A program made the translations under genes and the position numbers. The notes under the pieces were generated by a model that did not search any database, had not been told where the DNA came from, and saw only the letters and a program-made list of their open reading frames with translations. From Flavobacterium shii (GTDB taxonomy: Bacteria > Bacteroidota > Bacteroidia > Flavobacteriales > Flavobacteriaceae), in NCBI RefSeq assembly GCF_025847235.1, contig NZ_JAOZEW010000005.1, positions 124,001-188,000 on the forward strand: DNA of 64,000 bases, given 5' to 3'. Positions 1 to 9,829 of the stretch are shown here, piece by piece. Each line of letters opens with the position of its first letter. Positions within the stretch are counted from its first letter, which is position 1.

Positions 1-1631
1 CAATTGGTGAAGAGAATGATTTCAAAGGTGTAGTTGATTTAGTGAAGAATCAGGCTATTATATGGCATGATGAGACTCAAGGTGCTACTTTTGATATTGT
101 GCCTATCCCTGAGGATATGATTGCAGAAGTGAAAGAATACAGATCGATTCTTATTGAGGCAGTTGCTGATTATGATGAGAATTTGTTGGAGAAATTCATG
201 GAAGATGAAGATTCAATTACTGAGGAGGAAATAAACAAGGCTTTAAGAGCGGCTACTATGGATATGGCTATCATTCCTATGATTGCTGGTTCTTCTTTTA
301 AGAATAAAGGAGTTCAGTTCATGTTAGATGCTGTGTGTAAGTACTTGCCGTCTCCAATGGATAAAGAAGGTATTGAGGGTATTCATCCTGATGATGCTGA
401 TTTATTGGAAGAGGATCAAACGAAAATATTACGTAAACCAGATGTGAAAGAGCCGTTTGCTGCTTTGGCTTTTAAAATTGCTACTGACCCGTTCGTAGGG
501 CGTTTAGCTTTTTTTCGTGCTTATTCAGGGCGTCTTGATGCTGGATCGTATGTATTGAATACTCGTTCTGGAAACAAGGAAAGAATTTCTCGTATCTATC
601 AAATGCATGCTAATAAACAAAATCCAATCGAATATATCGAAGCTGGGGATATTGGAGCGGCAGTTGGGTTTAAGGATATTAAAACTGGAGATACATTGTG
701 TGATGAAAAGCATCCAATTATTCTTGAGTCAATGAAATTTCCTGCGCCGGTAATTGGTATTGCAATTGAGCCTAAAACTAAGGCTGACGTAGATAAGATG
801 GGTATGGCTTTGGCTAAATTAGCTGAAGAGGATCCAACGTTTACAGTTAGAACGGATGAGGCTTCAGGGCAGACGATTATATCGGGTATGGGTGAGCTTC
901 ACTTGGATATCTTGGTGGATCGTATGAGACGTGAATTTAAAGTTGAAGTAAACCAAGGTGAGCCTCAAGTTGAATATAAAGAAGCGTTTACAAGAAGTGC
1001 TACACATAGAGAAACTTATAAAAAACAATCAGGAGGTCGTGGTAAATTCGGTGATATCGTATTTACGCTTGAGCCAGCTGACGAAGTTGATGGTAAAGTT
1101 CCAGTAGGATTGCAATTTGTTAATGCTGTAAAAGGTGGTAACGTTCCTAAAGAGTATATACCATCTGTTGAGAAAGGTTTCCGTGAGGCTATGAAAACTG
1201 GTCCTTTAGCAGGATACCAAGTTGATAGTTTAAAAGTAACTTTAACCGATGGATCTTTCCACCCTGTAGATTCAGATGCGCTTTCTTTTGAGTTAGCTGC
1301 TAGAATGGGGTATAGAGAAGTGGCTAAGGCTGCTGGAGCTATCATTCTTGAGCCAATCATGAAAATGGAGGTTATTACACCAGAAGAAAACATGGGAGAT
1401 ATCGTAGGTGATATAAACCGTCGTAGAGGTCAGGTTAATGACATGGGTGATAGAAATGGTGCTAAAACTATCAAGGCTGATGTGCCCTTGTCGGAGATGT
1501 TTGGTTATGTAACAACATTAAGAACACTTTCGTCTGGTAGAGCAACATCTACAATGGAATTTTCACACTACGCTGAAACGCCTTCTAATATTTCAGAAGC
1601 AGTTATCAAAAAAGCAAAAGGAAACGCTTAA
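1..1631 (+). CDS. fusA: Elongation factor G (5' end outside window)
   Basis: EF-G is the cytoplasmic GTPase that drives tRNA and mRNA translocation on the ribosome. The frame is open from base 3 with no start, and the first visible residues ([14 protein letters not shown]) lie late in the G domain, so roughly the first quarter of a normal ~700-720-residue protein, with P-loop and switch regions, is upstream. The G5 motif (SSFKNKG) and domains II to V are visible, including MGELHLD and the domain V stretch [10 protein letters not shown]. The ATG at base 42 is an internal Met, not the start. The stop is 11 bases before rpsJ, so the two are probably co-transcribed with rpsL and rpsG upstream. 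Confidence 0.97.
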   Translation, partial: IGEENDFKGVVDLVKNQAIIWHDETQGATFDIVPIPEDMIAEVKEYRSILIEAVADYDENLLEKFMEDEDSITEEEINKALRAATMDMAIIPMIAGSSFKNKGVQFMLDAVCKYLPSPMDKEGIEGIHPDDADLLEEDQTKILRKPDVKEPFAALAFKIATDPFVGRLAFFRAYSGRLDAGSYVLNTRSGNKERISRIYQMHANKQNPIEYIEAGDIGAAVGFKDIKTGDTLCDEKHPIILESMKFPAPVIGIAIEPKTKADVDKMGMALAKLAEEDPTFTVRTDEASGQTIISGMGELHLDILVDRMRREFKVEVNQGEPQVEYKEAFTRSATHRETYKKQSGGRGKFGDIVFTLEPADEVDGKVPVGLQFVNAVKGGNVPKEYIPSVEKGFREAMKTGPLAGYQVDSLKVTLTDGSFHPVDSDALSFELAARMGYREVAKAAGAIILEPIMKMEVITPEENMGDIVGDINRRRGQVNDMGDRNGAKTIKADVPLSEMFGYVTTLRTLSSGRATSTMEFSHYAETPSNISEAVIKKAKGNA

Positions 1632-1642
1632 TCTTTAAGAAA

Positions 1643-1948
1643 ATGAGTCAAAAAATCAGAATAAAACTAAAATCTTACGATCACATGTTGGTGGATAAAT
1701 CTGCTGAAAAGATTGTAAAAACAGTTAAGAGTACCGGTGCTGTTGTAACAGGTCCAATTCCGTTGCCAACACATAAAAAACTTTTCACTGTACTACGTTC
1801 TCCGCACGTTAACAAAAAAGCGAGAGAGCAATTTGAAGTAATGTCATATAAGAGATTAATTGATATTTATTCATCTTCATCTAAAACTATTGATGCTTTA
1901 ATGAAACTTGAATTGCCAAGTGGAGTAGAAGTAGAGATCAAAGTTTAA
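1643..1948 (+). CDS. rpsJ: 30S ribosomal protein S10
   Basis: S10 sits in the head of the small subunit and, in bacteria generally, also pairs with NusB in antitermination. The 101 residues match the usual length of 100-105. The conserved VTGPIPLPT loop (about residues 36-44) and the C-terminal [11 protein letters not shown] strand are intact. It follows fusA by 11 bases, with no tuf gene between, and is followed by a 155-base gap holding a new promoter. It therefore reads as the last gene of the str-type unit, although its product belongs to the S10 group. Confidence 0.98.
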   Translation: MSQKIRIKLKSYDHMLVDKSAEKIVKTVKSTGAVVTGPIPLPTHKKLFTVLRSPHVNKKAREQFEVMSYKRLIDIYSSSSKTIDALMKLELPSGVEVEIKV

Positions 1949-1998
1949 GTAGTTCAAGAGTAAAAAAGGACGCTGCTTTTAGACGAAAAATATTTTTT

Positions 1999-2029
1999 TT
2001 GGTTTGTGTGTAAATAAGTTATACTTTTG
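1999..2029 (+). promoter_or_regulatory. Promoter for the rplC ribosomal operon
   Basis: The Bacteroidota sigma-A pattern TTG-N20-TAnnTTTG is present: TTG at 1999-2001 and TACTTTTG at 2022-2029, with exactly 20 bases between. A second TTTG at 2003-2006 could serve as a closer upstream box. It lies in the 155-base rpsJ-rplC gap, giving a leader of about 65-70 bases that ends in TAATAATTAATAATTAAT direct repeats before the rplC ATG. Confidence 0.75.
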
Positions 2030-2103
2030 CACCTCTTAAAAAATAGGTTTCGGTTTAAAAGCTGCGTTCTATATTTATATTTAATAATTAATAATTAATA
2101 TTT

Positions 2104-2721
2104 ATGTCTGGGTTAATTGGTAGAAAAATCGGCATGACTAGTATTTTTGATGAAAACGGGAAAAATATTCCTTGTACAGTAATCGAGGCTGGTCCATGTG
2201 TTGTTACCCAAGTCAGAACCAAAGGTGTTGACGGGTATGAAGCGTTGCAACTTGGTTTCGATGACAAAAACGAGAAACATTCCACAAAAGCGGCTTTAGG
2301 TCACTTTAAGAAAGCGGGAACTGTAGCTAAGAAAAAAGTCGTTGAATTCCAAGATTTCGCAACAGAGCAAAAATTAGGAGATCTTATTGATGTTTCTATT
2401 TTTTCTGAAGGAGAATTTGTAGATGTACAAGGTGTGTCTAAGGGTAAGGGTTTTCAAGGGGTTGTAAAACGTCACGGTTTTGGTGGTGTTGGTCAAGCAA
2501 CTCACGGTCAACACAACCGTTTAAGAGCGCCAGGTTCTGTGGGAGCTTCTTCTTATCCATCTAGAGTATTCAAAGGAATGCGTATGGCTGGAAGAATGGG
2601 AGGAGACAATGTAAAAGTTCAAAACCTTAGAGTTTTAAAAGTAGTTGCTGAAAAGAACCTACTAGTTATTAAAGGATGTGTTCCTGGTCATAACAACTCT
2701 TATGTAATCATTCAGAAGTAA
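2104..2721 (+). CDS. rplC: 50S ribosomal protein L3
   Basis: L3 is an early-assembly large-subunit protein whose long loop reaches toward the peptidyl transferase centre. The 205 residues are typical. The start [12 protein letters not shown] and the loop segments RAPGSVG and [11 protein letters not shown] (about residues 140-165) are conserved. It is the first gene after the promoter at 1999-2029. Its stop overlaps the rplD start by one base (TAATG), which suggests translational coupling. Confidence 0.98.
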   Translation: MSGLIGRKIGMTSIFDENGKNIPCTVIEAGPCVVTQVRTKGVDGYEALQLGFDDKNEKHSTKAALGHFKKAGTVAKKKVVEFQDFATEQKLGDLIDVSIFSEGEFVDVQGVSKGKGFQGVVKRHGFGGVGQATHGQHNRLRAPGSVGASSYPSRVFKGMRMAGRMGGDNVKVQNLRVLKVVAEKNLLVIKGCVPGHNNSYVIIQK

Positions 2722-3350
2722 TGGAAGTAAAAGTATTAGATTTCAACGGAAAAGATACTGGAAGAAAAGTTCAGCTTTCTGATTCAGTATTCGCAATTGA
2801 ACCAAATAATCACGCTGTATATCTTGATGTTAAGCAATATTTAGCAAATCAAAGACAAGGTACTCATAAAGCTAAGGAAAGAGCTGAAGTAACTGGAAGT
2901 ACGCGTAAGATTAAAAAACAAAAAGGAACAGGTACTGCTCGTGCGGGTAGTATTAAAAACCCTTTGTTTAAAGGTGGTGGAACAGTTTTTGGGCCAAGAC
3001 CAAGAAGTTATTCATTTAAATTGAATAAAAGCTTGAAGAGATTGGCAAGAAAATCTGCTTTCTCAATTAAAGCAAAAGAAGCAAGTATTGTTGTTTTGGA
3101 AGACTTTAATTTTGAAACTCCAAACACTAAAAATTTCATTAATGTTTTGAAAGCTTTAGGGTTAGAAAATAAAAAATCTTTATTTGTGTTGGGAGAGTCG
3201 AATAAAAATGTATATTTGTCCTCACGCAATTTAAAGGCTTCTAGTGTTGTAAGTAGTTATGAATTAAGTACTTACGCTATTCTAAACGCTAATAATTTAG
3301 TGCTTTTAGAGAGTTCTTTAGAGGTAATTGAAGAAAATTTAAGCAAATAA
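2721..3350 (+). CDS. rplD: 50S ribosomal protein L4
   Basis: L4 lines the peptide exit tunnel and is an early assembly protein; in gammaproteobacteria it also represses the S10 operon. The 209 residues are normal. The extended tunnel loop is visible as KKQKGTGTARAGS (about residues 64-76) followed by the GGGTVFGPRPRSY stretch. It overlaps rplC by one base and precedes rplW by 7 bases. Nothing in the rplC leader resembles the E. coli L4 target closely enough to claim autoregulation here. Confidence 0.98.
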   Translation: MEVKVLDFNGKDTGRKVQLSDSVFAIEPNNHAVYLDVKQYLANQRQGTHKAKERAEVTGSTRKIKKQKGTGTARAGSIKNPLFKGGGTVFGPRPRSYSFKLNKSLKRLARKSAFSIKAKEASIVVLEDFNFETPNTKNFINVLKALGLENKKSLFVLGESNKNVYLSSRNLKASSVVSSYELSTYAILNANNLVLLESSLEVIEENLSK

Positions 3351-3357
3351 TAGGAAT

Positions 3358-3648
3358 ATGAGTATCATAATTAGACCTATAGTAACTGAAAAAGTAACCA
3401 AGGAAAGTGAAGTTTTAAATCGCTTCGGTTTTGTTGTTAATAAAAAAGCAAATAAAGTTCAGATTAAGAAAGCTGTTGAAGCTGCTTATGGAGTAACTAT
3501 TTTGAGTGTTAACACGATGAATGTAAGACCGGATAGAACTACAAAATACACAAAAAGTGGTTTGATCAGTGGAAAGACAAATGCAATCAAAAAAGCAATT
3601 GTTCAAGTACAAGAAGGAGAAACAATTGATTTTTACAACAATATCTAA
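3358..3648 (+). CDS. rplW: 50S ribosomal protein L23
   Basis: L23 lies at the exit of the peptide tunnel and is the docking site for trigger factor and SRP. The 96-residue length is usual. MSIIIRPIVTEK opens the protein, and the basic loop (about residues 57-78, with RPDRTTKYTKSG) is in the expected place. Gaps to rplD and rplB are 7 and 9 bases, so it is an internal operon gene. No Shine-Dalgarno sequence is seen; the start is preceded by AATAGGAAT. Confidence 0.97.
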   Translation: MSIIIRPIVTEKVTKESEVLNRFGFVVNKKANKVQIKKAVEAAYGVTILSVNTMNVRPDRTTKYTKSGLISGKTNAIKKAIVQVQEGETIDFYNNI

Positions 3649-3657
3649 GATAGAAAA

Positions 3658-4482
3658 ATGTCAGTAAGAAAATTAAAACCTATTACCCCAGGTCAGCGAT
3701 TTAGAGTTGTGAATGGTTATGACGCCATTACAACTGATAAGCCGGAACGCTCTTTGATAGCGCCGATAAAAAACTCTGGAGGTAGAAATAGTCAAGGAAA
3801 GATGACCATGCGTTATACGGGTGGTGGTCACAAGCAGAGATATCGTATTATTGATTTCAAACGTACAAAAGAAGGAATTCCAGCTACAGTGAAATCAATC
3901 GAATATGATCCAAATCGTACTGCGTTTATCGCTTTGTTAGCTTATGCTGATGGAGAGAAAACATATGTTATTGCTCAAAACGGATTGAAAGTTGGTCAGA
4001 AATTAGTTTCTGGACCAGAATCTCAACCTGAAATTGGTAATACATTGCCTTTAAGTAGAATTCCTTTAGGAACTGTTATTTCTTGTATCGAATTGAGACC
4101 AGGTCAAGGAGCGGTAATTGCTCGTTCAGCTGGAACATTTGCTCAATTAATGGCAAGAGATGGAAAATATGCTACAATTAAAATGCCATCTGGTGAGACG
4201 AGATTAATCTTGTTAACTTGTTCGGCTACAATTGGAGCAGTTTCTAATTCAGACCACCAATTAGTTGTATCTGGTAAAGCAGGTAGAACAAGATGGTTAG
4301 GAAGAAGACCTAGAACAAGACCTGTTGCAATGAACCCTGTTGATCACCCAATGGGTGGTGGAGAAGGACGTTCTTCTGGTGGACATCCACGTTCAAGAAA
4401 TGGAATACCAGCAAAAGGTTATAGAACTCGTTCTAAGAAAAACCCGAGTAACAAGTATATCGTAGAACGTAGAAAGAAATAA
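3658..4482 (+). CDS. rplB: 50S ribosomal protein L2
   Basis: L2 is essential for subunit joining and peptidyl transfer. The 274-residue length is typical. The N-terminal OB fold, the SH3-like domain, and the conserved C-terminal loop [14 protein letters not shown] (about residues 222-235) are all present; many bacteria have His where this one has Met after DHP. The highly basic tail [17 protein letters not shown] is intact. It is spaced 9 bases after rplW and 6 bases before rpsS. Confidence 0.98.
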   Translation: MSVRKLKPITPGQRFRVVNGYDAITTDKPERSLIAPIKNSGGRNSQGKMTMRYTGGGHKQRYRIIDFKRTKEGIPATVKSIEYDPNRTAFIALLAYADGEKTYVIAQNGLKVGQKLVSGPESQPEIGNTLPLSRIPLGTVISCIELRPGQGAVIARSAGTFAQLMARDGKYATIKMPSGETRLILLTCSATIGAVSNSDHQLVVSGKAGRTRWLGRRPRTRPVAMNPVDHPMGGGEGRSSGGHPRSRNGIPAKGYRTRSKKNPSNKYIVERRKK

Positions 4483-4488
4483 TAAGAT

Positions 4489-4767
4489 ATGGCACGTTCA
4501 TTAAAAAAAGGACCTTTCGTTCATTATAAGTTAGACAAGAAAGTTCAAGAAAACATTGAAAATGGGAATAAAGGAGTGGTAAAGACTTGGTCTAGAGCTT
4601 CTATGATTACTCCAGACTTTGTTGGGCAAACTATCGCAGTTCATAACGGTCGTCAATTTGTACCAGTTTACGTAACAGAAAACATGGTAGGTCACAAATT
4701 AGGAGAATTTTCACCAACTAGATCTTTTAGAGGTCATGCTGGAGCAAAAAATAAAGGTAAAAAATAA
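4489..4767 (+). CDS. rpsS: 30S ribosomal protein S19
   Basis: S19 binds 16S rRNA in the head with S13, near the A and P sites. The 92 residues match the family. [15 protein letters not shown] at the start and the [16 protein letters not shown] motif (about residues 69-84) are diagnostic. It sits between rplB and rplV with 6-base gaps on both sides. Confidence 0.98.
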   Translation: MARSLKKGPFVHYKLDKKVQENIENGNKGVVKTWSRASMITPDFVGQTIAVHNGRQFVPVYVTENMVGHKLGEFSPTRSFRGHAGAKNKGKK

Positions 4768-4773
4768 GAAGCA

Positions 4774-5187
4774 ATGGGAGTTCGTAAAAGAGAAACAGCA
4801 GATGCGAGAAAAGAGGCTAATAAGTCTATTGCTTTCGCAAAATTGAATAACTGCCCTACTTCACCTAGAAAAATGCGCTTAGTAGCGGACTTGGTAAGAG
4901 GTCAGAAGGTAGAAAGAGCACTTAACATCTTAAGATTTAGTTCTAAAGAAGCTTCAAGAAAATTAGAAAAACTATTATTATCTGCAATCAATAACTGGGA
5001 GCAAAAAAATAGCGAAGGTAATTTAGAAGAAGCTGGGTTATTCGTTAAAGAGATCAGAGTAGATGGAGGAATGATGTTGAAAAGACTTCGTCCAGCACCT
5101 CAAGGTCGTGCACACAGAATAAGAAAACGTTCTAATCACGTAACAATCGTGCTTGGGGCTATCAATAACACACAAAGCAATTCTTAA
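4774..5187 (+). CDS. rplV: 50S ribosomal protein L22
   Basis: L22 contributes, with L4, to the constriction of the peptide tunnel. The core runs from [19 protein letters not shown] to the beta-hairpin [19 protein letters not shown] (about residues 105-123). The protein is 137 residues, longer than the ~110 of E. coli because of a charged N-terminal extension of about 25 residues ([18 protein letters not shown]). The ATG at 4774 is supported by its 6-base distance from rpsS. Confidence 0.97.
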
Positions 5188-5192
5188 ACAGC

Positions 5193-5945
5193 ATGGGACA
5201 AAAGACAAATCCAATTGGAAATAGACTTGGTATCATCAGAGGGTGGGACTCAAACTGGTATGGTGGAAATGATTACGGTGATAAACTTGCCGAAGATCAC
5301 AAAATCAGAAAGTATATCCACGCTCGTTTATCAAAAGCTAGTGTATCAAAAGTAATCATCGAGAGAACTTTGAAACTTGTAACCGTTACTATCACTACTG
5401 CTAGACCTGGTATTATTATCGGAAAAGGTGGTCAAGAGGTAGACAAGTTAAAAGAAGAACTTAAGAAAATTACAGACAAAGAGGTTCAAATTAACATCTT
5501 TGAGATCAAAAGACCTGAATTAGATGCTTATCTTGTGGCGACAAGCATCGCTCGTCAAATAGAAAGTCGTATTTCTTACAGACGTGCAATCAAAATGGCT
5601 ATTGCTGCTTCTATGCGTATGAACGCGGAAGGTATCAAAGTTTTGATTTCTGGTCGTTTGAATGGAGCTGAAATGGCACGTTCAGAAGGTTTCAAAGAAG
5701 GTAGAATTCCTCTATCAACTTTCAGAGCTGATATTGATTATGCACTTGCAGAAGCTCATACTACTTATGGTAGAATGGGAATCAAAGTGTGGATCATGAA
5801 AGGTGAAGTTTATGGAAAGAGAGATCTTTCTCCACTTGCTGGAATGGATAAAAAACAAGCTGGTGGTGGTAAAGGTGGAGATGCTCCTCGTGGCAAATCT
5901 AACTTTAATAAAGGTTCAAAACCAGACGCTCGTAAAAGAAAGTAA
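5193..5945 (+). CDS. rpsC: 30S ribosomal protein S3
   Basis: S3 forms part of the mRNA entry channel and helicase site. The N-terminal type II KH domain carries the GKGG loop ([13 protein letters not shown], about residues 75-87), and the C-terminal domain includes [19 protein letters not shown]. At 250 residues it exceeds the ~230 of E. coli because of a Gly/Lys-rich tail of about 30 residues ([20 protein letters not shown]), probably unstructured. It follows rplV by 5 bases. Confidence 0.98.
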   Translation: MGQKTNPIGNRLGIIRGWDSNWYGGNDYGDKLAEDHKIRKYIHARLSKASVSKVIIERTLKLVTVTITTARPGIIIGKGGQEVDKLKEELKKITDKEVQINIFEIKRPELDAYLVATSIARQIESRISYRRAIKMAIAASMRMNAEGIKVLISGRLNGAEMARSEGFKEGRIPLSTFRADIDYALAEAHTTYGRMGIKVWIMKGEVYGKRDLSPLAGMDKKQAGGGKGGDAPRGKSNFNKGSKPDARKRK

Positions 5946-5964
5946 ATTTTTAAACTAAAGAAAA

Positions 5965-6390
5965 ATGTTACAGCCTAAAAGAACAAAATACCGTAAGGTA
6001 CAAAAAGGTAAAATGAAAGGAAATTCTCAAAGAGGATTTGAACTTTCTAATGGAATGTTTGGTATTAAATCTGTACATGAAGATGGAATGTTCTTAACCT
6101 CTCGTCAAATCGAAGCTGCACGTATTGCTGCAACTAGATTTATGAAAAGAGAAGGACAATTATGGATCAAAATATTTCCAGACAAACCAATTACTAAGAA
6201 ACCTCTTGAAGTACGTATGGGTAAAGGTAAAGGTGCAGTAGAATATTGGGCTGCAGTTGTTAAACCCGGAAGAATAATGTTTGAAGTTGGAGGAGTTCCT
6301 TTATCAGTTGCAAAAGAGGCGTTACGTCTTGCAGCTCAAAAGCTTCCAGTAAAAACTAAGTTCGTTGTTGCTAGAGATTTCGAAGCATAA
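5965..6390 (+). CDS. rplP: 50S ribosomal protein L16
   Basis: L16 organises the A-site side of the large subunit. The 141 residues include [15 protein letters not shown] at the start and the [11 protein letters not shown] segment near residue 110. The E. coli site of Arg hydroxylation lies in a loop like [12 protein letters not shown], which is present. It is 19 bases downstream of rpsC and 13 upstream of rpmC. Confidence 0.98.
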   Translation: MLQPKRTKYRKVQKGKMKGNSQRGFELSNGMFGIKSVHEDGMFLTSRQIEAARIAATRFMKREGQLWIKIFPDKPITKKPLEVRMGKGKGAVEYWAAVVKPGRIMFEVGGVPLSVAKEALRLAAQKLPVKTKFVVARDFEA

Positions 6391-6403
6391 TTTATAGTAT
6401 ATT

Positions 6404-6595
6404 ATGAAACAATCAGAAATAAAAGATCTTTCTGCAGCGGAGTTGCAAGAAAAACTTAGTCAAACTAAGAAGATATATGCTGACCTAAAAATGGCCCACG
6501 CTATTTCTCCAATTGAGAATCCACTTCAAATTAGAAGTGTAAGAAGAACAGTTGCAAGATTGGCTACAGAGCTAACTAAAAGAGAGTTACAATAA
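6404..6595 (+). CDS. rpmC: 50S ribosomal protein L29
   Basis: L29 is a small two-helix protein near the tunnel exit, beside L23. The 63 residues fit the family: an N-terminal helix opening with MKQSEIKDLSAAELQEKL, and the conserved IENPLQIRSVRRTVARL segment (about residues 37-53). Gene order rplP-rpmC-rpsQ is the standard one. Confidence 0.96.
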   Translation: MKQSEIKDLSAAELQEKLSQTKKIYADLKMAHAISPIENPLQIRSVRRTVARLATELTKRELQ

Positions 6596-6612
6596 TTGTA
6601 TTCTGCTGAAAG

Positions 6613-6873
6613 ATGGAAGAAAAAAGAAATTTAAGAAAAGAAAGAATTGGTGTTGTTACTTCTAACAAAATGGAGAAATCTATCGTTGTTGCTGAAGTAA
6701 GAAAAGTAAAACACCCATTATACGGTAAGTTCGTGTTGAAAACAAAGAAATACGTTGCACACGACGAAACAAACGACTGTAACATTGGAGATACTGTAAG
6801 AATTAGCGAAACGCGTCCTTTGAGTAAATCAAAATGTTGGAGATTAGTTGAAATCATTGAAAGAGCTAAATAA
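6613..6873 (+). CDS. rpsQ: 30S ribosomal protein S17
   Basis: S17 is a primary 16S rRNA binder with an OB fold. The 86 residues contain the expected motifs [19 protein letters not shown] at the start, HPLYGKF, YVAHDE and [17 protein letters not shown]. It is 17 bases after rpmC and 2 bases before rplN, which implies coupled translation with rplN. Confidence 0.97.
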   Translation: MEEKRNLRKERIGVVTSNKMEKSIVVAEVRKVKHPLYGKFVLKTKKYVAHDETNDCNIGDTVRISETRPLSKSKCWRLVEIIERAK

Positions 6874-6875
6874 TT

Positions 6876-7244
6876 ATGGTACAACAAGAATCAAGACTAA
6901 AAGTAGCAGATAACACAGGAGCTAAAGAAGTTTTAACTATCCGTGTTTTAGGAGGTACCAAAAGAAGGTATGCCTCTGTTGGTGACAAGATTGTAGTTTC
7001 TATCAAAGATGCAACTCCAAACGGAAACGTGAAAAAAGGAGCTGTTTCAACTGCAGTTGTTGTACGTACCAAAAAAGAAGTGAGAAGAGCTGATGGTTCT
7101 TATATCCGTTTCGATGACAATGCATGTGTTCTTTTGAACGCTGCAGGGGAAATGAGAGGAACTCGTGTTTTTGGTCCGGTAGCAAGAGAACTTCGTGAAA
7201 AACAATTCATGAAAATTGTATCATTAGCACCAGAAGTGCTTTAA
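6876..7244 (+). CDS. rplN: 50S ribosomal protein L14
   Basis: L14 lies at the subunit interface and binds the silencing factor RsfS. The 122 residues match exactly the common length. Diagnostic parts are the start [18 protein letters not shown], the [13 protein letters not shown] stretch, and the end [20 protein letters not shown]. It is 2 bases after rpsQ and 11 before rplX. Confidence 0.98.
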
Positions 7245-7255
7245 TTCGTTTTAAG

Positions 7256-7570
7256 ATGATAAAGCTAAAAATAAAATCAGGTGACATCGTAAGAGTAATT
7301 GCTGGTGACCATAAAGGATCAGAAGGTAAAGTTTTACGTGTATACCGTGAAAAAAATAAAGCGATAGTTGAAGGTGTAAACATGGTTTCAAAACATACAA
7401 AACCAAGTGCTAAAAACCCTCAAGGTGGTATCGTTAAGAAAGAAGCTTCTATACAAATATCTAACATTTCTCTTATTGATCCTAAAACTAAGGAAGCAAC
7501 TAGAGTTGGTATTAGAGTAGAAGGAGATAAGAAAGTAAGATTTTCAAAAAAATCTAATCAAGTACTATAG
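7256..7570 (+). CDS. rplX: 50S ribosomal protein L24
   Basis: L24 is an assembly initiator near the tunnel exit. The N-terminal KOW motif is clear ([19 protein letters not shown], about residues 6-24), followed by [12 protein letters not shown] and the [15 protein letters not shown] segment. The 104 residues match the family. It is separated from rplE by two bases. Confidence 0.97.
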   Translation: MIKLKIKSGDIVRVIAGDHKGSEGKVLRVYREKNKAIVEGVNMVSKHTKPSAKNPQGGIVKKEASIQISNISLIDPKTKEATRVGIRVEGDKKVRFSKKSNQVL

Positions 7571-7572
7571 TA

Positions 7573-8124
7573 ATGGCATATACACCTAGACTAAAAGAAG
7601 AATATAAGAGTAGAGTAATCTCTGCTCTTAAAGAAGAATTCGGATATACAAACGTAATGCAAGTTCCTAAACTTGAAAAAATCGTTTTGAGCCGTGGAGT
7701 TGGTGCAGCTGTATCTGATAAAAAACTTATTGACTATGCAGTTGATGAGTTAACAAAGATCACTGGACAAAAAGCAGTATCTACAATTTCAAAGAAAGAC
7801 GTTGCGTCTTTCAAATTGAGAAAAGGGATGCCTATTGGAGCAAAAGTTACTTTACGTGGTGAGAGAATGTATGAGTTTTTAGATAGACTTATTACTTCTG
7901 CTTTACCGCGCGTTAGAGATTTTAGTGGTATCAAAGCTACTGGTTTTGACGGAAGAGGTAATTATAATCTTGGAGTTTTAGAGCAAATCATTTTCCCAGA
8001 AATTGATATTGACAAAGTAAACAAAATTTCAGGAATGGATATTACTTTTGTTACTACTGCTCAAACAGACAAGGAAGCAAAGTCATTATTGACTGAATTA
8101 GGATTACCTTTTAAAAAGAATTAA
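7573..8124 (+). CDS. rplE: 50S ribosomal protein L5
   Basis: L5 binds 5S rRNA in the central protuberance and contacts the P-site tRNA. The 183 residues carry the conserved [19 protein letters not shown] segment (about residues 75-93), the RDFSGI motif, and [13 protein letters not shown]. It is 2 bases after rplX and 3 bases before rpsN, inside the spc part of the cluster. Confidence 0.98.
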   Translation: MAYTPRLKEEYKSRVISALKEEFGYTNVMQVPKLEKIVLSRGVGAAVSDKKLIDYAVDELTKITGQKAVSTISKKDVASFKLRKGMPIGAKVTLRGERMYEFLDRLITSALPRVRDFSGIKATGFDGRGNYNLGVLEQIIFPEIDIDKVNKISGMDITFVTTAQTDKEAKSLLTELGLPFKKN

Positions 8125-8127
8125 GAC

Positions 8128-8397
8128 ATGGCTAAAGAATCAATGAAAGCCCGTGAGGTGAAAAGAGAGAAAACGGTAGCTAAGTATGCTGAGAAAAGAA
8201 AAGCTTTGAAAGAGGCTGGAGATTTTGAAGGTTTACAAAAATTACCTAAAAATGCTTCACCAGTTCGTTTACACAATCGTTGTAAGTTAACAGGTAGACC
8301 AAGAGGTTATATTCGTCAATTTGGTATTTCACGTGTAACTTTCCGTGAGATGGCTAATAATGGATTAATTCCTGGAGTTAAAAAGGCGTCTTGGTAA
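8128..8397 (+). CDS. rpsN: 30S ribosomal protein S14, zinc-independent form
   Basis: S14 helps assemble the 30S head. The 89-residue length and the absence of paired CxxC motifs place it in the zinc-independent class; the zinc type is about 61 residues with four cysteines, while here only one Cys occurs ([13 protein letters not shown]). The C-terminal core [17 protein letters not shown] and the end VKKASW are typical. The first bases of the promoter assigned to rpsH (TTG at 8391-8393) fall inside its last codons. Confidence 0.97.
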   Translation: MAKESMKAREVKREKTVAKYAEKRKALKEAGDFEGLQKLPKNASPVRLHNRCKLTGRPRGYIRQFGISRVTFREMANNGLIPGVKKASW

Positions 8398-8421
8398 TCT
8401 CGCAATAAGTTATTACTTTTG
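8391..8421 (+). promoter_or_regulatory. Internal promoter ahead of rpsH
   Basis: TTG at 8391-8393 and TACTTTTG at 8414-8421 are separated by exactly 20 bases, the same layout as the promoter before rplC. The upstream box lies in the final codons of rpsN. Initiation would fall a few bases after 8421, giving a leader of about 75 bases that contains the perfect hairpin at 8454-8477. Confidence 0.7.
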
Positions 8422-8453
8422 CAAACCAAAAAATAATTTTAATTGATTAAAGG

Positions 8454-8477
8454 TTCGGGAGACAAGTGTCTCCCGAA
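8454..8477 (+). promoter_or_regulatory. Perfect hairpin in the rpsH leader
   Basis: TTCGGGAGAC (8454-8463) pairs perfectly with GTCTCCCGAA (8468-8477) around an AAGT tetraloop, a GC-rich 10-bp stem in AT-rich surroundings. GGTT just before can also pair with the AACC at 8479-8482 across a small bulge. No T-run follows, so it is not a standard terminator. It lies 24 bases before the rpsH ATG, which suggests a ribosomal-protein binding site or a stability element; the ligand is unknown. Confidence 0.6.
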
Positions 8478-8501
8478 AACCATAATCGCAATCAAATACA
8501 T

Positions 8502-8900
8502 ATGTATACAGATCCTATTGCAGATTATTTGACTAGAGTTCGTAACGCTGTGGCTGCAAACCACAAAGTTGTTGAAATTCCAGCATCTAATCTAAAAAAA
8601 GAAATAACTAAGATCTTATTCGATCAAGGTTATATCTTAAGTTACAAATTTGAGGACAACGCTGTTCAGGGTTCAATCAAAATCGCTTTGAAGTATGATA
8701 AAGATACTAAAGAGTCAGTAATTAAAGATATCCAAAGAATTAGTAAACCAGGTTTGCGTAAATATGCAGGTGCTTCTAATTTACCTAGAATCCTTAACGG
8801 ATTAGGAATTGCTATTGTTTCTACGTCAAAAGGTTTGATGACTGGAAAACAAGCTAAGCAATTAAATGTAGGTGGTGAAGTAATTTGTTACGTATACTAA
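8502..8900 (+). CDS. rpsH: 30S ribosomal protein S8
   Basis: S8 binds helix 21 of 16S rRNA and, in E. coli, represses the spc operon. The ATG at 8502 gives [16 protein letters not shown], the usual N terminus, and 132 residues. A GTG at 8466 in the same frame would add 12 unrelated residues encoded by the leader hairpin, so I rejected it. The C-terminal [14 protein letters not shown] and GGEVICYVY are diagnostic. It has its own promoter and leader hairpin, unlike its neighbours. Confidence 0.97.
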   Translation: MYTDPIADYLTRVRNAVAANHKVVEIPASNLKKEITKILFDQGYILSYKFEDNAVQGSIKIALKYDKDTKESVIKDIQRISKPGLRKYAGASNLPRILNGLGIAIVSTSKGLMTGKQAKQLNVGGEVICYVY

Positions 8901-8918
8901 TTATAAAGACTATAAAAG

Positions 8919-9461
8919 ATGTCAAGAATAGGTAAAAATCCAATTGTAATCCCTGCTGGTGTAACTGTAGAAGTTAAAGACGGTATTATTACAGTAAAAG
9001 GAAAAAATGGTCAGCTTACACAGGAGTTTTCGGACGTAACTGTAACAGTTGAAGGCGATCAAGTACAAGTAGACAGATCGTCTGATCACAAAGATCACAG
9101 AGCAAAACACGGACTTTACAGATCATTAATCAATAATATGATTCTTGGTGTAACTGAAGGGTTTACTAAATCTTTAGAATTGGTTGGAGTTGGTTATAGA
9201 GCTTCAAATCAAGGTCAAAAGTTAGATTTAGCTCTTGGATATTCTCACAATATTGTTTTGGAAGTTGCTCCAGAAGTAGTTTTAGAAACAATATCTGAAA
9301 AAGGTAAGAACCCTATCGTAAAATTAACATCAATAGATAAACAACTTTTAGGTCAAGTTGCTGCGAAAATCAGAGGTTTCCGTAAGCCAGAGCCATATAA
9401 AGGAAAAGGTGTTAAATTTGTAGGTGAAGTATTAAGAAGAAAAGCAGGTAAATCAGCTTAA
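8919..9461 (+). CDS. rplF: 50S ribosomal protein L6
   Basis: L6 sits near the factor-binding site of the large subunit. The 180 residues form the usual two related domains. [15 protein letters not shown] starts the protein; [12 protein letters not shown] (about residues 88-99) and the C-terminal [16 protein letters not shown] are conserved. It is 18 bases after rpsH. Confidence 0.98.
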   Translation: MSRIGKNPIVIPAGVTVEVKDGIITVKGKNGQLTQEFSDVTVTVEGDQVQVDRSSDHKDHRAKHGLYRSLINNMILGVTEGFTKSLELVGVGYRASNQGQKLDLALGYSHNIVLEVAPEVVLETISEKGKNPIVKLTSIDKQLLGQVAAKIRGFRKPEPYKGKGVKFVGEVLRRKAGKSA

Positions 9462-9472
9462 AAAATAAGATT

Positions 9473-9823
9473 ATGTCATTAACAAAATCTGATAGAAGAC
9501 AGAGAATTAAATTCAGAATTAGAAAAACGATTAGTGGTTCTGCTACTAAACCAAGACTATCTGTATTTAGAAGTAACAAAGAAATTTACGCACAACTTAT
9601 TGATGATGTGAATGGAGTTACTTTATTAGCTGCCTCTTCAAGAGAAAAAGAAATAGGTAAAGGTACGAACGTAGAAATTGCAACTGCAGTTGGAAAACTA
9701 GTTGGGGAGAAAGCGTTAAAAGCTGGAATTGATGCAGTAACTTTCGATAGAGGAGGGTACTTATATCATGGTCGTATTAAATCATTAGCAGAAGGCGCAA
9801 GAGCGGCTGGACTTAAATTCTAA
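9473..9823 (+). CDS. rplR: 50S ribosomal protein L18
   Basis: L18 binds 5S rRNA together with L5. The 116 residues include [24 protein letters not shown] (N-terminal arm, split here: [18 protein letters not shown]), [14 protein letters not shown] and the final [20 protein letters not shown]. It lies 11 bases after rplF and 6 before rpsE. Confidence 0.97.
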   Translation: MSLTKSDRRQRIKFRIRKTISGSATKPRLSVFRSNKEIYAQLIDDVNGVTLLAASSREKEIGKGTNVEIATAVGKLVGEKALKAGIDAVTFDRGGYLYHGRIKSLAEGARAAGLKF

Positions 9824-9829
9824 TATATT

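Noticed and set aside
1016..1393. 125-codon minus-strand open frame inside fusA
   Set aside because: It lies wholly antisense to conserved EF-G domains IV-V and the peptide resembles no family; it is a frame shadow.
2084..2103. TTAATAATTAATAATTAAT before rplC as an operator
   Set aside because: A simple AT-rich direct repeat in the leader; nothing beyond composition supports a specific binding site.
8466..8501. Upstream GTG start giving a 144-residue S8
   Set aside because: The extra 12 residues are encoded by the leader hairpin and do not occur in S8; the ATG at 8502 gives the canonical N terminus.
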